From: Parapedobacter sp051400755
GTDB taxonomy: Bacteria; Bacteroidota; Bacteroidia; Sphingobacteriales; Sphingobacteriaceae
DNA length: 64,000 bases
Reading direction: 5' to 3'
NCBI RefSeq assembly: GCF_051400755.1
Contig: NZ_JBLFFL010000003.1
Coordinates: forward strand, 676,875-740,874
Shown here: positions 52,702 to 62,249 of the stretch, one piece after another
Layout of the letters: each line of letters begins with the position of its first letter
How positions within the stretch are numbered: position 1 is the stretch's first letter
The notes under the pieces: model-generated
The model's database searches: none
The model's input: the letters and a program-made list of their open reading frames with translations, nothing else
Told to the model about the DNA's origin: nothing
Position numbers and translations under genes: made by a program

Positions 52702-55700
52702 GATGATACGCTGTTTTGGATCACGGTAATCCGGTGCCTTTTCAATACCCCATTATCATCCCTGCTGTGCGAGACCAGCACCGACCTGGCGCTTTCTCCC
52801 GATGCCTCCTCCACGTCGGTATGCATCGTCTTGATACGGCCCTCATCATCCCTGATGATGTGGTGCATCTTGAAGCTGCTGACGTAATCGACGTATGGGC
52901 GTTCGTCTACAAAGTTGATCAGTGTGCTCTTGGCAATCTTCCCTGCAAAGGAAATAGTCACCTCCTCGTCAAACGCCCAGGGGCAGAGGAAGCGCTCGAT
53001 ATCCAGATTGAGCTGCTGGGTATAAAAAGTTTCGTCTAATTGTTCATGAAACTTCACTTCAAATTCCAGCTCCAGTTCCTCAAACTGCGGATTTTTGACG
53101 TGCACCGATACAAAGGGGCTTTTGATCGTATTCAGGTACTCCTGAATATCCGCCAGCAGCGCAAGCGGTGTGTAAGGCCGTAATGGATTGAAGCTGTTCC
53201 GACCATTCAACCGCGGGATCGGGATGATGGTCACGTGACCGGGTAGGTGCTCACAAAATACCTGCTCCACGGCGCCCGGATAAAACCCAGCATGGTTGAT
53301 GCATTTCACCTTATAGATATCGGTGAATTTCTCCAGTATAATGTGCTCATAATCCCACAGGCTGATGGCGCGCTGCTTATGCCGGAGCCGCTCGCTCGCC
53401 CGCATGTAGAAGTGCGTGTCCGGTTCCTCCAGCCTGCCGCCAAACGAATCCATTGGCTGTTCGATACGTTTCAACGCCTGGTCGGTCAATACCGCCTTGC
53501 TGATTGTTTTTGCCGGAAGCACATTCCTGTATACGACACCCTCGCCTTGCATCAGTTTCACCATACCGACCTGTGCGCGCACAGCAATCAACTTGCAGAC
53601 CGCGTCGGTATGCTGGGCCACCGCCGCCTTTATCCACAGTAGCCCAGTAGGCAGCAATGTCGCCCCGGTACTCGCATCCGGCGGCAGGTTGATCGTGACG
53701 ATGCCCGACCGGCTAAAGCGCTTTGTGCCGTCACTGATATGGCCGTCTTCCAGGTGTTTCCAGGTGTTGCTGCCATCCAAGTAACTCCATTGAATTTCTG
53801 CCCTATCTTTCAGCGGATTTGAGCTGCCTTCTACCATTTCGAAGAAGAGTGTCGTCGTTGCGGGCGAGCTGATGCCACTCAGCCCGATATACAATTCGCC
53901 AGCAGCTTGCACAGGCGGAAAAATCGATGGCAACGGGGCTAACACGCGGTTATAACCAAAGGGATGCAGGTGATAATAGTGATGCAGGCGATCTCCGGCC
54001 GAAAAAGAAAGCACTTCAGATGCGGTGTAGTCTATTGCAAACGAATCAATCATCAACGTAGGCGGCAAGGGTATCTCCACGCCTTCCATCTTCATCACTT
54101 CATATGGCCGGTATAGCTGCTCGAGGTTATTTACCGTCAGATTAATATCCCCCATTTCATAATGCAGCACCGGCGGAGTATCACCCATCATCATTTGCTT
54201 TTTGCCACTTGTCTCATCAACGACGGTCGGTGCCGCCATCTTCAAGGCCCGAAACGTGTTTTCCTCATTGCCCGTCTCCTTATTGATGGTCAGCAAGATT
54301 TGATTCAGGTTTTCATTCACCTGCTGGATATGCTTTTCAAGGGAGTAGCCGTCGTCTTCTAATTTGAGCCGCAGGATACCCTCGTGCGAGTGGATGGTCA
54401 GGTACTCATTGGGCAAAAAATCCATGGCCGATTGCGCCAACAGGCGCCCCTGGCTGTCCGCCGTGATGGCATACCCGTCGCTATTTTCTTGCGCTGCCAC
54501 CGCTTTCCATTCGTTGTCGTGGAGAAACTGCACGGATACGGGCGCCGGAATCCGTCCACGCAATTGCAGGGAGGTGAGTTTTTTCTGGAATATTTCCGTG
54601 CTGCCGATGTTGAAATTAGCTCCCTGCCTTGGAAAATCCCCAAACGGTTTAAACGGCTTAGCGCTATCGAGCGTCCCCCCGTCGTTACTCAGGGCCACAT
54701 CCTTGAGTCCCGCTACAGCTACATCCAGTTTGAGCGATGTAATTCGGCCGCCATTCAACTCCTGATAGCCGAGTGCTGCGTTCAGTTGCTTGAAATGCAC
54801 CCGAAGCAGCGGTAATCCGGTGTCGAAATGTTGCTGATGCAGCTTTTCATTATACGGCACGATTGCCGGGTCGGCAGCGTCCAGCTCGATGGTCACCACC
54901 ATGGTATGCCCTCCCGGTGTCACTGCATCTACTTCCCGCATCACCCAGTCTTTTTCTCCCGTCAGCTCAACGGATAGGGGGAGGCGTATGATCGTATTGG
55001 ATGGCAGCGCCGGAGGTACCGGGATTGGCTTGTCAAAGGTAAACGTCAAGGTGATGGTGCGCCGGCCTTCCTTGAGAAAAAGCAGGTTAGAAGCGATCCC
55101 AAATCCCACCTCCGCTAGGGGGGCCGTTTTTTTATCGCCAAAGGCAAACCAGCTGCGATCGTCCCCACTGAAAGGCGCGCCCATGCCATCCGCACTGCCC
55201 GCCACCGGAGACGCCAGCAACCGCGGGCCAACCAATTGCGTGGTTTTAAGCTGCGCTACCGACGCTTTGTTGAGCACCAGATCTTCTGTCAATGCGTACT
55301 GCCGTTCATCGCCATTGCTGTCTTTACCGCCTTTGAAACGTACACCCGCTTTCAACACATGCTGATTGACATGCTTTTGCAGGTCGAATACCAAGTAAGC
55401 CTGATCAGGTTCACTGGCCTTTTGACGAAGCCGAAGCACATCTTTATAATAGAAATCGAGGTGGCGCTGCCCGTAGCTATTCAAGCTATCCTGCGCGTGG
55501 CCAAAAAGTTTCAGAAATGCCAGGAACAGCGCGTAGTGCGGTTCATGGGCAGCATACGTCTGAATAGATTTTTCGAGCAATTGCCCCGCATGTTTCACCA
55601 CCAAGGATATCCCATGCAGCAACGCTTTTACCTGACCGGCAAAGAGGTTGTGGTGGGCCACGTAGTAGAGCTTACCCAATACGCTAGTATTCGGTATCGT

Positions 55701-56315
55701 GATCGGAAGTACATCGTCACTTTCAGCGAAATACGCTAACGAAAAAGCGGCATTAGCATCTGCCACCGGTACCGGAGCATCGGCATCCATTTCTTGGGTA
55801 TTGGCGAAGAGCTCGGGGTACTGGTTTTTGAAGTTCATCAGCTTCCAGAAAGGTACGTTGAGTTTTCCCGAAATCCGGTTCTTGATGAACGCTTGGTACT
55901 CCGGTTCATCGCCCAGCAAGGCGACTTGCCTATCGACAGTTTGGACGATGCCTACCAACAAGTCAAATAGCGATTTCATCTCCCGCTTGGCACCTTCCTT
56001 ATCGCCCGCCCGGATGGCTACATCGATTCGTTTGAACAATAATTTTTGATAGTCAACGACCTTTCCATTGTCTAGCGCCGCAAGCGTGGCCAATGCAACA
56101 CTGATGTCGCTGCCCATCAGCCGCTCCCAGGTGCCCAGTGGCTTATTGCTTTTGTCAACATATTTTACCAATGCGGCATACCGCTGGGCAAACAGCATCA
56201 TATCCGGGATGGTGCGTTCGTCGACCCGTGCATACGCAGTCGAAAGCGCATCCAATGCACGGTTATACGTCCCTGTGCCTTCGCGGATCATTTTATTTTT
56301 ATCAGCGCATCCCAT
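52698..56315 (-). CDS. eCIS baseplate J/gp6-like protein (Afp11-position)
   Basis: The 1205-residue protein is large and has an N-terminal helical part (about 1-320), a middle beta-rich region and a C-terminal baseplate-J-like part (about 960-1150) with RASERLRHKQRAISLWDYEHIILEKF, INHAG and a final FAGKIAKSTLINFVDERPYVDYV segment. The wedge pattern and its place between gp25 and the Afp12-like protein fit Afp11/Pvc11. It would build the baseplate ring that triggers sheath contraction. Start at 56315 lies 2 bp after the gp25 stop; an in-frame ATG nine codons later is possible. Confidence 0.85.
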   Translation of the reverse strand: MGCADKNKMIREGTGTYNRALDALSTAYARVDERTIPDMMLFAQRYAALVKYVDKSNKPLGTWERLMGSDISVALATLAALDNGKVVDYQKLLFKRIDVAIRAGDKEGAKREMKSLFDLLVGIVQTVDRQVALLGDEPEYQAFIKNRISGKLNVPFWKLMNFKNQYPELFANTQEMDADAPVPVADANAAFSLAYFAESDDVLPITIPNTSVLGKLYYVAHHNLFAGQVKALLHGISLVVKHAGQLLEKSIQTYAAHEPHYALFLAFLKLFGHAQDSLNSYGQRHLDFYYKDVLRLRQKASEPDQAYLVFDLQKHVNQHVLKAGVRFKGGKDSNGDERQYALTEDLVLNKASVAQLKTTQLVGPRLLASPVAGSADGMGAPFSGDDRSWFAFGDKKTAPLAEVGFGIASNLLFLKEGRRTITLTFTFDKPIPVPPALPSNTIIRLPLSVELTGEKDWVMREVDAVTPGGHTMVVTIELDAADPAIVPYNEKLHQQHFDTGLPLLRVHFKQLNAALGYQELNGGRITSLKLDVAVAGLKDVALSNDGGTLDSAKPFKPFGDFPRQGANFNIGSTEIFQKKLTSLQLRGRIPAPVSVQFLHDNEWKAVAAQENSDGYAITADSQGRLLAQSAMDFLPNEYLTIHSHEGILRLKLEDDGYSLEKHIQQVNENLNQILLTINKETGNEENTFRALKMAAPTVVDETSGKKQMMMGDTPPVLHYEMGDINLTVNNLEQLYRPYEVMKMEGVEIPLPPTLMIDSFAIDYTASEVLSFSAGDRLHHYYHLHPFGYNRVLAPLPSIFPPVQAAGELYIGLSGISSPATTTLFFEMVEGSSNPLKDRAEIQWSYLDGSNTWKHLEDGHISDGTKRFSRSGIVTINLPPDASTGATLLPTGLLWIKAAVAQHTDAVCKLIAVRAQVGMVKLMQGEGVVYRNVLPAKTISKAVLTDQALKRIEQPMDSFGGRLEEPDTHFYMRASERLRHKQRAISLWDYEHIILEKFTDIYKVKCINHAGFYPGAVEQVFCEHLPGHVTIIPIPRLNGRNSFNPLRPYTPLALLADIQEYLNTIKSPFVSVHVKNPQFEELELEFEVKFHEQLDETFYTQQLNLDIERFLCPWAFDEEVTISFAGKIAKSTLINFVDERPYVDYVSSFKMHHIIRDDEGRIKTMHTDVEEASGESARSVLVSHSRDDNGVLKRHRITVIQNSVSS

Positions 56316-56317
56316 GG

Positions 56318-56740
56318 TCAGTGCATGCTTAATTCCGTAGCTTCATTGATATAAAATGGGTACACAAAATTGAACCTCGAATTAGTGGACCGCACGGTGT
56401 AATCGATACGTACGATCAGCACTTCACTGGTGCCTAGTTGTTCTTCGATATCAATTTTATTAGCCGTGATCCGCGGTTCGTGGTACAAAATGGCCGTCTG
56501 GATGAGGTCAATGATGTGCGTCTTCAACGTCGTGGTCAACGATTCAAAGACCAGTTCATCCAGGTTGCAGCCATACGTGGGATTCATCACCCGCTCTCCC
56601 GGCCGCGTGGCCAGCAGCAGGGCCAAGCTGCCGTTGATGTCCGCTATGTCGCCCACCATTTCCGTGCGTGCCGAAGCTTGATCAAATTCCGGGGGGAAGC
56701 TCCACCCCTTCCCCAAAAACGACTGATATATGCTGTCCAT
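56318..56740 (-). CDS. gp25/GPW family baseplate protein (Afp9-like)
   Basis: The 140-residue protein matches the gp25-like family: FLGKGWSFPPEF at the start, then LLATRPGERVMNPTYGCNLDELVFE (the conserved T.pGER-m.P.yG block) and HEPRI followed by a closing beta strand pair. The family forms the inner baseplate part that touches the first sheath ring. It follows the PAAR gene by 30 bp. Confidence 0.95.
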   Translation of the reverse strand: MDSIYQSFLGKGWSFPPEFDQASARTEMVGDIADINGSLALLLATRPGERVMNPTYGCNLDELVFESLTTTLKTHIIDLIQTAILYHEPRITANKIDIEEQLGTSEVLIVRIDYTVRSTNSRFNFVYPFYINEATELSMH

Positions 56741-56770
56741 GTCTGTAAATGATTACGTAATATCCTTATC

Positions 56771-57058
56771 CTATCCGCCAATGATCACCGTTGGGCACCC
56801 GAAGGCGATCGTGCCGCCGTGGATCGTCGTGTCACCCATGCGCGCTGCCGGAAGCCCTCCGATCAGCACCGTGGCCGAGCCCATGGCGATGGCATTGGGC
56901 GGTCCCGGGCAAGCACACATATCGCCCATCCGCGCTGCCGGCAACCCCCCGATCAGCACCGTGGGGCACCCCGCAGGCATTACCACCCCGCCTACGTGGG
57001 GGTTGGGGCTCGCCATTGGGCAAACATGTGGGTCCGATACCCTTGCTGCGAAACTCAT
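56771..57058 (-). CDS. PAAR-domain spike tip protein (Afp10-like)
   Basis: The 95-residue protein is a single PAAR domain with VSDPHVCPM at the start, two copies of TVLIGGLPAARMGD (about 33-46 and 63-76) and CACPGPP between them. His and Cys residues near the tip should bind the metal ion. PAAR proteins cap and sharpen the VgrG-type spike. The VgrG-like gene lies 22 bp upstream. No C-terminal toxin extension is present. Confidence 0.95.
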   Translation of the reverse strand: MSFAARVSDPHVCPMASPNPHVGGVVMPAGCPTVLIGGLPAARMGDMCACPGPPNAIAMGSATVLIGGLPAARMGDTTIHGGTIAFGCPTVIIGG

Positions 57059-57080
57059 ATCCTATTAGTTGATCTTTACC

Positions 57081-58850
57081 TCAATTGATCTTTACCAATC
57101 CCCCTTCAACCGTCACCATCGCTCCTTTCAGCTCGGCAGTGCCATTACTCTTCAGCGAGATCCCGCCGTTGCTCTCCAGCTTGGCCGTGCCATCAGCGTT
57201 AAACGCCAGTTGCATCGCCTTCAGTTGCAAAGTTCCGCCGGCCTCCAGGGTTAGGTCGCCCGATGTTTTCACTGTGATGCCCTGATTTTCCATAGCGATC
57301 GAATTTCCCGAGTCATCTTCCATCATGATGGTCGATGCCTGGTCGTCCATCGTCAGCTTTCTTCCGCCCGGTGTCTCCATGACAATGCGTTTATCGCCGT
57401 CATGGATGCTGATTTTGATACCCGACCGAGATACATATCCTTTTTCATCATTCTCCTCGCTCGCTTCAAATGGGGTCGGCTTTGCACTGCTGTGCAGCAT
57501 CCCCAATATGATCGGATGGGCGGCGTCGTTGTTGATGAAGCCCACCATGACTTCATCGTCCACCTCAGGTCTGAAAAAAGTGCCGCGGTCGCTCCCCGCG
57601 TCCAATGTCGCTACGCGGGCAAATACGCCCTCACTCTCGGGTTCCACCACCGGCAGGCGTACCTTCACCCGGCCTTCCCCCTTCGGGTCGATGATGTCGG
57701 TCACAATACCGATCTGCAATCCCTGCATCACCGATAATACCCCCGTCTCGGCTACCGCTGCGTCTCCGCGCACGCTCTCGGCGTAGAAGGCCTCATCCCA
57801 CCCCAACGTGGCTACCGAAAACCAGCTCCCCTCGGCATATTCATGCGTCACGGCGCCCACAAACGCCTTCCCATTGAAGTACTTTCCTACTCCCTGCAGG
57901 TTTACAAACGATCCGGGTTTTACCTGGGCATTGCCCCTGAATTTTACGGTCCCTTTGATTTTAGACATCGTTTGCCGCAGCTGCCGGGCGTCCGCCAATT
58001 GCTGCTGCTCCTCGGCAGTCATGTACATTGCCGACCGCATTTCGTACGGTTGGCCCGCTATGTCCGCAAGCATTTGTTCACTCAAGCTGCCTGCGGCAGA
58101 TGCGACCTTGCTATCGCCGGTAATGTCCTGCACTTCTTGGTCCACAAAATTCCAGGTGTAGGTACTCACCGAGGTAAACTGGGTGCGGGCATCCACTTCG
58201 GTATCCAGCTCATAAATATGCGTACCATACAATAGATCCATTACGGCGGGTTCATCAGCGTTCAGCGGCTGCAGCGCGACCATATCATTATCGATCAGGC
58301 AAAGCAGGGCGTTGATGTCCATCCGGCTGATCATAAAGTCCCAATCGCTCACCTGCGCCTGGATCAGCTGTTCGTGCGTGGTAGTCGTCGTCGCTACCGA
58401 TACCTGCGCGATGTTGTTTTCCTGCAACAGCAGCGAAGCCACATCGCTGTCAGTCACTTCATTATAGTGCCTGCTTTTCTTCCCCATGGTCATCTTCACG
58501 ACCTCATGCTTGCAAACCACGGATAGGTGCGAGCCATTGGCATCGATGTGATGGGCCACATGGATGATAATTCCTTTGAAAACCGGCTGGTTTTGGCTAC
58601 GATAGCCCAATTTTATTTCGATGTTTTTCCCCGGCAGAAACACGTCGCTGTCACTCACACCGAAGTCTGCAGTGGCTACACTGCCGTCAACAATCGTCAA
58701 CCTCGCTGTAGGTATTTTGTTGATTTCACGCGAAACATGGATATCCAGCACCCGGATCGTATGTGAGATCTCATCTCCCGACCCGAGTGTAGGGGTGTCA
58801 CCCACCAAGATGTTGTAGGTCGCTAAACCGGTATCTGCTTGCGTGGGCAT
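57081..58850 (-). CDS. VgrG/gp5-gp27-like central spike protein (Afp8-like)
   Basis: The 589-residue protein has an N-terminal gp27-like part (about 1-375), an OB-fold gp5-like domain (about 393-470, with GLQIGIVTDIIDPKGEGRVKVRLP and FFRPEVDDEVMVGFINNDAAHPIILGMLH), and a C-terminal repeat region (about 485-589) of short strands forming the beta-helix needle (MEDDSGNSIAMENQGITVKTSGDLTLEAGG). It lacks a lysozyme insert and a toxin extension. It is the hub and needle of the baseplate and carries the PAAR tip encoded 22 bp downstream. Confidence 0.93.
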   Translation of the reverse strand: MPTQADTGLATYNILVGDTPTLGSGDEISHTIRVLDIHVSREINKIPTARLTIVDGSVATADFGVSDSDVFLPGKNIEIKLGYRSQNQPVFKGIIIHVAHHIDANGSHLSVVCKHEVVKMTMGKKSRHYNEVTDSDVASLLLQENNIAQVSVATTTTTHEQLIQAQVSDWDFMISRMDINALLCLIDNDMVALQPLNADEPAVMDLLYGTHIYELDTEVDARTQFTSVSTYTWNFVDQEVQDITGDSKVASAAGSLSEQMLADIAGQPYEMRSAMYMTAEEQQQLADARQLRQTMSKIKGTVKFRGNAQVKPGSFVNLQGVGKYFNGKAFVGAVTHEYAEGSWFSVATLGWDEAFYAESVRGDAAVAETGVLSVMQGLQIGIVTDIIDPKGEGRVKVRLPVVEPESEGVFARVATLDAGSDRGTFFRPEVDDEVMVGFINNDAAHPIILGMLHSSAKPTPFEASEENDEKGYVSRSGIKISIHDGDKRIVMETPGGRKLTMDDQASTIMMEDDSGNSIAMENQGITVKTSGDLTLEAGGTLQLKAMQLAFNADGTAKLESNGGISLKSNGTAELKGAMVTVEGGLVKIN

Positions 58851-58851
58851 T

Positions 58852-59565
58852 TCATTTAGTTAATGGGGGAAAGTATACCTTCGTGCCTGCGTTGATCTTC
58901 CGAAATCCATCCAATCCATTGAAAGCCGCCACATCGGTATAATATTGCCCCTGTCCATAAATTTTGTTCGCCACCCTATCTATGCGGTCCGTTGCACCAA
59001 ACAGGCGTTCGTGCGTGATGTCCGGACTCTGATTGTTTCGTTGCGCCTCTTGCAAGGCCTCGTCGAGGCTTTCGGCAAAAGTGCATTTAGCTACAGCCCG
59101 GATCGGTTTTCCCTTATCGTCAAAGAGTTTATACTGAATATCTATTTCGCGCAATACCCCCTGGAATATCAGGGTACCCCAATGGATCTTGAGGTAATAA
59201 GGTTGATGCTTCGCACCATTATAGGTAAACTTCTCCCTGAAGTTCGTTAATTGCTCATCCACAGGCTGGGGCTTTTGCGCGGCGACCCCTAAGGCTACGT
59301 CAAAAACCGACTCTTTTCTAACCACCCCCGTGCCATCAAAAATCAAGTCGAAGGAAATCTGTTTGGGTTCGATGCAGACAAAGTCTTTACGTGCCCCGAT
59401 GCTCCCCGGCGCCTGTTCATCGGTATACTTAATCTTGTAGCTCCACGAATACGACGCGGGGTTGATTAGGGCGGTGTATTTCTCACCAGAAGACCGTTCG
59501 CGGTATTCCGAATCCTCGTAGGCCTCGATGTATAACTTTTCCGATCCTGATAATGCTCCTAACAT
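58852..59565 (-). CDS. LysM-containing baseplate hub protein (Afp7-like)
   Basis: The 237-residue protein has an N-terminal beta domain (about 1-170) with KYTALINPASYSWSYKIKY and the C-terminal LysM-like domain (about 185-237: DRIDRVANKIYGQGQYYTDVAAFNGLDGFRKINAGTKVYFPP), the arrangement of Afp7/Pvc7 and T4 gp53-type proteins. It links the tube to the spike in the baseplate. Its start overlaps the DUF5908 stop by one base (TAATG), and it ends one base before the spike gene. Confidence 0.9.
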   Translation of the reverse strand: MLGALSGSEKLYIEAYEDSEYRERSSGEKYTALINPASYSWSYKIKYTDEQAPGSIGARKDFVCIEPKQISFDLIFDGTGVVRKESVFDVALGVAAQKPQPVDEQLTNFREKFTYNGAKHQPYYLKIHWGTLIFQGVLREIDIQYKLFDDKGKPIRAVAKCTFAESLDEALQEAQRNNQSPDITHERLFGATDRIDRVANKIYGQGQYYTDVAAFNGLDGFRKINAGTKVYFPPLTK

Positions 59566-59732
59566 TAGCGTTCCGTTTTATGTTTCATGATTTGCAGTAC
59601 ACTACGCGTTACCGCTGCGCTGATTTCCGTTTTCAGCTTGGCAATGGCTTCTTTGTCCAAGTGCCCTTGTTTTACAGGGGTCGGCGGTGACACCACCGCT
59701 TTGATGTGCAATTCTTTGATCTCGATGGGCAT
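59565..59732 (-). CDS. DUF5908 family small eCIS protein
   Basis: From the ATG at 59732 the protein has 55 residues and starts MPIEIKELHIKAVVSP, as DUF5908 members do; the frame extends nine codons upstream, where it would overlap the tube gene end, so the shorter form is used. The C-terminal half is a helix rich in Lys and Ala. The family regularly occurs between tube and LysM genes in eCIS loci (Afp6 position). Its role in assembly is not known. Confidence 0.85.
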   Translation of the reverse strand: MPIEIKELHIKAVVSPPTPVKQGHLDKEAIAKLKTEISAAVTRSVLQIMKHKTER

Positions 59733-59755
59733 ATCCGCTATATTCGTTAAGTTTG

Positions 59756-60253
59756 TCAAACCCCAAAACTGACCGATCCGCCGATACCACCCGCTAACGA
59801 TAAGGCCGAGTCAACGCTGATGATATTGAAATACTGGTAGCTCAGCGTGATACTTTCGATCACCACCGTACTTTGTTGTGCATCGAAGGCCGAGACCGCC
59901 CATTTTTTCGGAATCGCGTTGACCACGTACCATGCCTGTATGGGGATATGCTGATCGTTCAACAACATGATGATCACATTTACCGGATCGAAGGTGAAGT
60001 TTTCAAAGGCGTTCTTGCACCACATCAATATTCCTGAGCCGATAAACATCCCCCGTTTCAAAACCAGATCGGTATACGTTGCCCTTACAGGCAGCTCCCA
60101 GATGAAGCGGTTTTGGCCGCCCTCGGTCACCTGCTCGGTCTCCATGGTCATTTCCAGTCCGCTTACTTCCTGAAAACGGAAGTCATTGGGCGTCTGTGGA
60201 AACAGCTGGAAGGCCACGGAAAAGTGAAACCCGACGGGTGGATACGCAAACAT
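59756..60253 (-). CDS. eCIS inner tube protein, T4 gp19-like (second copy)
   Basis: The 165-residue protein has the tube-fold pattern of gp19-like proteins: FHFSVAF, FQEVSGLEMTMETEQVTEGGQNRF, LVLKRGMF and IESITLSYQYF at the end. It is longer than the other tube protein and probably forms the first tube ring at the baseplate (Afp5-like). Its start overlaps the stop of the first tube gene by one base. Confidence 0.92.
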   Translation of the reverse strand: MFAYPPVGFHFSVAFQLFPQTPNDFRFQEVSGLEMTMETEQVTEGGQNRFIWELPVRATYTDLVLKRGMFIGSGILMWCKNAFENFTFDPVNVIIMLLNDQHIPIQAWYVVNAIPKKWAVSAFDAQQSTVVIESITLSYQYFNIISVDSALSLAGGIGGSVSFGV

Positions 60254-60687
60254 CAGCCCTCGTTTTGGATCGTCAAACCTTCGTGCGCAATCTCCACCGC
60301 CTCGATGGCCACTTCATTGCCGGTGGCGTTCAAGTCTGTAGACTGCACTTTCAGGGGCCACGCATTTTTGATTTTCCACACCACCACCGGCGCGTGTGAT
60401 TCATCCAGCAAGGAGATGATGATGTCGCGTCTTTCGATGGTATTCAGCGCCACGGTGTTCCACCAATTGTAGAAGTCATTGTCACCCTTGAATATGCCGC
60501 GCTTGAGGGTGATATTCGAAAAGCTCTGCAATCCGGGCATTTTGATTTTGTGGTATTCCGGACTCACGCCATCGCGGTATTCAATCGGTTCTATGGTCAC
60601 ATCAAGTCCTGTTACTTCACTGAAACCGATTTTAGCACCACCCCACTCGACCTGGAAGTGGAACTTGGGAAGAGGATAATTTGCCAT
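60253..60687 (-). CDS. eCIS inner tube protein, T4 gp19-like (main tube)
   Basis: The 144-residue protein starts MANYPLPKFHFQVEWGGAKIGFSEVTGLDVTIEPIEYRDG, the usual start of the main tube subunit (Afp1-like), and continues with ITLKRGIFKGDNDFYNWWNT and AIEAVEIAHEGLTI. Six copies per ring stack to form the hollow channel that holds cargo. It lies 45 bp downstream of the sheath gene. Confidence 0.94.
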   Translation of the reverse strand: MANYPLPKFHFQVEWGGAKIGFSEVTGLDVTIEPIEYRDGVSPEYHKIKMPGLQSFSNITLKRGIFKGDNDFYNWWNTVALNTIERRDIIISLLDESHAPVVVWKIKNAWPLKVQSTDLNATGNEVAIEAVEIAHEGLTIQNEG

Positions 60688-60732
60688 CTTATTGTTGATT
60701 TATTGGGTTCATATAATCATTCATACTCCGCA

Positions 60733-62211
60733 TCACGACTCCTGCATCTTATGTGAGAAGCGCAGGATGATAAATTCAGCCGGTCGTACCGCGGCCAGCC
60801 CGATCTCCACGATGAGCTTACCTTCCAAGATATCCTGGGCAGTCATCGTCTGGTTGAGCCCGCAACGTACATAAAAGGCATGCTCAGCTTTCGCCCCGGC
60901 CAATGCGCCTTGCCGCCACAGCAGCGAAAGGTAATTCTCGAGCATCGCCCGGATCTTCACCCAGGTATTGGCATCATTGGGTTCAAACACAAAGGAGGCC
61001 GTTGCCTTCTTCGCCGATTCTTCGATGGTGATGAATAGCCGTCTTACACTCACATATCGCCACTCGTTGTCGTTGCCGGACAGCGTGCGGGCACCCCACA
61101 CCACGATACCTTTGCCCTGAAACTTCCGGATCGCATTGACCGATTTGCCGGCGACCGGATCGATATTCATTCCGCCTTGTTCTTCATCGGTAATGTTGGC
61201 CGTCAGGTCATACACCCCGCTGACACCTACGTTTGCCGGCGCTTTCCACACCCCCCTTGATCCGTCTACCCGGGCATATATGCCCGCCATGGCCGCCGAT
61301 GGGGGCAATGTGGGGCTCAGCTGTTCAGCGATCTTCGCTTTAGCCAGGTTATATATTGCCGAATGCGTATTTTTCAGCGTATCCAGTTTCACATCCACTT
61401 CAGCATCCGTCTGGGTTTTTACAGATACCGTCACATCGCTATCGTTATAATTAAAGTCATACACGGTCTTTAGGTACGGATAGTACGCGGCCGCATAGTC
61501 CAAGTTATCTGTGAGGCTGGCATTATTCCTGAAGTTGGCGATTGCCGTATTCGTACTTTCAGTACCTGTACGAAAGATGTCTGCCAACGTAAACCGATCC
61601 TGCAGTTTTACACATTGCTTGATACTTTGCGAGATCAACGCATAATAATTAGCCTGTGTCAGCGTTCCGACAGCATCAGGAAACACCAATATCGTGGGTT
61701 CGTCGACGGTCTCCAGGCTGTTCAATCCTTGCTCATACGCGTCTGTCGCCGATTCGACGGGCTTTAATGATACGATATAGCAAGGACCGCCGCCATTGTC
61801 AAAATACAGGCGCATGTTGTAATACAGCGTTTGGGTAGATGCATTGGCAATGCTGGGTACGGCAGCCAATGACTGGATACTGTTTGAAAACGGATCGAGC
61901 GTTCCATCCACCGTCGATGCCGCGTCTTCGTCCGTTTCGCCCGGTGGGGTGTCCAACGTCGCGACTACCGCTACCGCGATACCCGTTTCCTTCGCCGCGG
62001 TGCCAAAGTACGTCTCATATTCTTTCAATGAGCTGATCTTGATGGGCGTTACTGCGGTCAGGGACTCGCCAAACTCATCTAGGGCCAGCTGGGTATGCCC
62101 CACAAACGCGGGGACGGCGGTTTCTACCTGCGCCACCGAAGGCGGGAACAACGGTATCTCATTGACGTACACACCGGGTGTCCTAATCGAAGTTTCATTA
62201 ATTTGTGCCAT
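60733..62211 (-). CDS. eCIS contractile sheath protein
   Basis: The 492-residue protein begins with SIRTPGVYVNEIPLFPPSVAQVETAVPAFVGHT, the classic sheath start (PGVYveE), has an insert domain in the middle, and ends with the conserved C-terminal domain: GIVVWGARTLSGNDNEWRYVSVRRLFITIEESAKKATASFVFEPND and the closing strand VRPAEFIILRFSHKM. Only one sheath gene is present, whereas Afp and PVC have several. Contraction of this sheath drives the tube into the target cell. Confidence 0.95.
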   Translation of the reverse strand: MAQINETSIRTPGVYVNEIPLFPPSVAQVETAVPAFVGHTQLALDEFGESLTAVTPIKISSLKEYETYFGTAAKETGIAVAVVATLDTPPGETDEDAASTVDGTLDPFSNSIQSLAAVPSIANASTQTLYYNMRLYFDNGGGPCYIVSLKPVESATDAYEQGLNSLETVDEPTILVFPDAVGTLTQANYYALISQSIKQCVKLQDRFTLADIFRTGTESTNTAIANFRNNASLTDNLDYAAAYYPYLKTVYDFNYNDSDVTVSVKTQTDAEVDVKLDTLKNTHSAIYNLAKAKIAEQLSPTLPPSAAMAGIYARVDGSRGVWKAPANVGVSGVYDLTANITDEEQGGMNIDPVAGKSVNAIRKFQGKGIVVWGARTLSGNDNEWRYVSVRRLFITIEESAKKATASFVFEPNDANTWVKIRAMLENYLSLLWRQGALAGAKAEHAFYVRCGLNQTMTAQDILEGKLIVEIGLAAVRPAEFIILRFSHKMQES

Positions 62212-62249
62212 TTTTAAAGATTTTAAATTGTTAACGATTCATTGCGATA

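Noticed and set aside
56771..57058. CRISPR-like direct repeats
   Set aside because: Only two copies, coding for the repeated PAAR segment; no spacer structure.
56318..58850. Type VI secretion system
   Set aside because: VgrG- and PAAR-like proteins occur in both systems, but TssB/C, TssJ/L/M and ClpV-type genes are missing, while LysM hub, DUF4255 cap and eCIS AAA+ ATPase are present.
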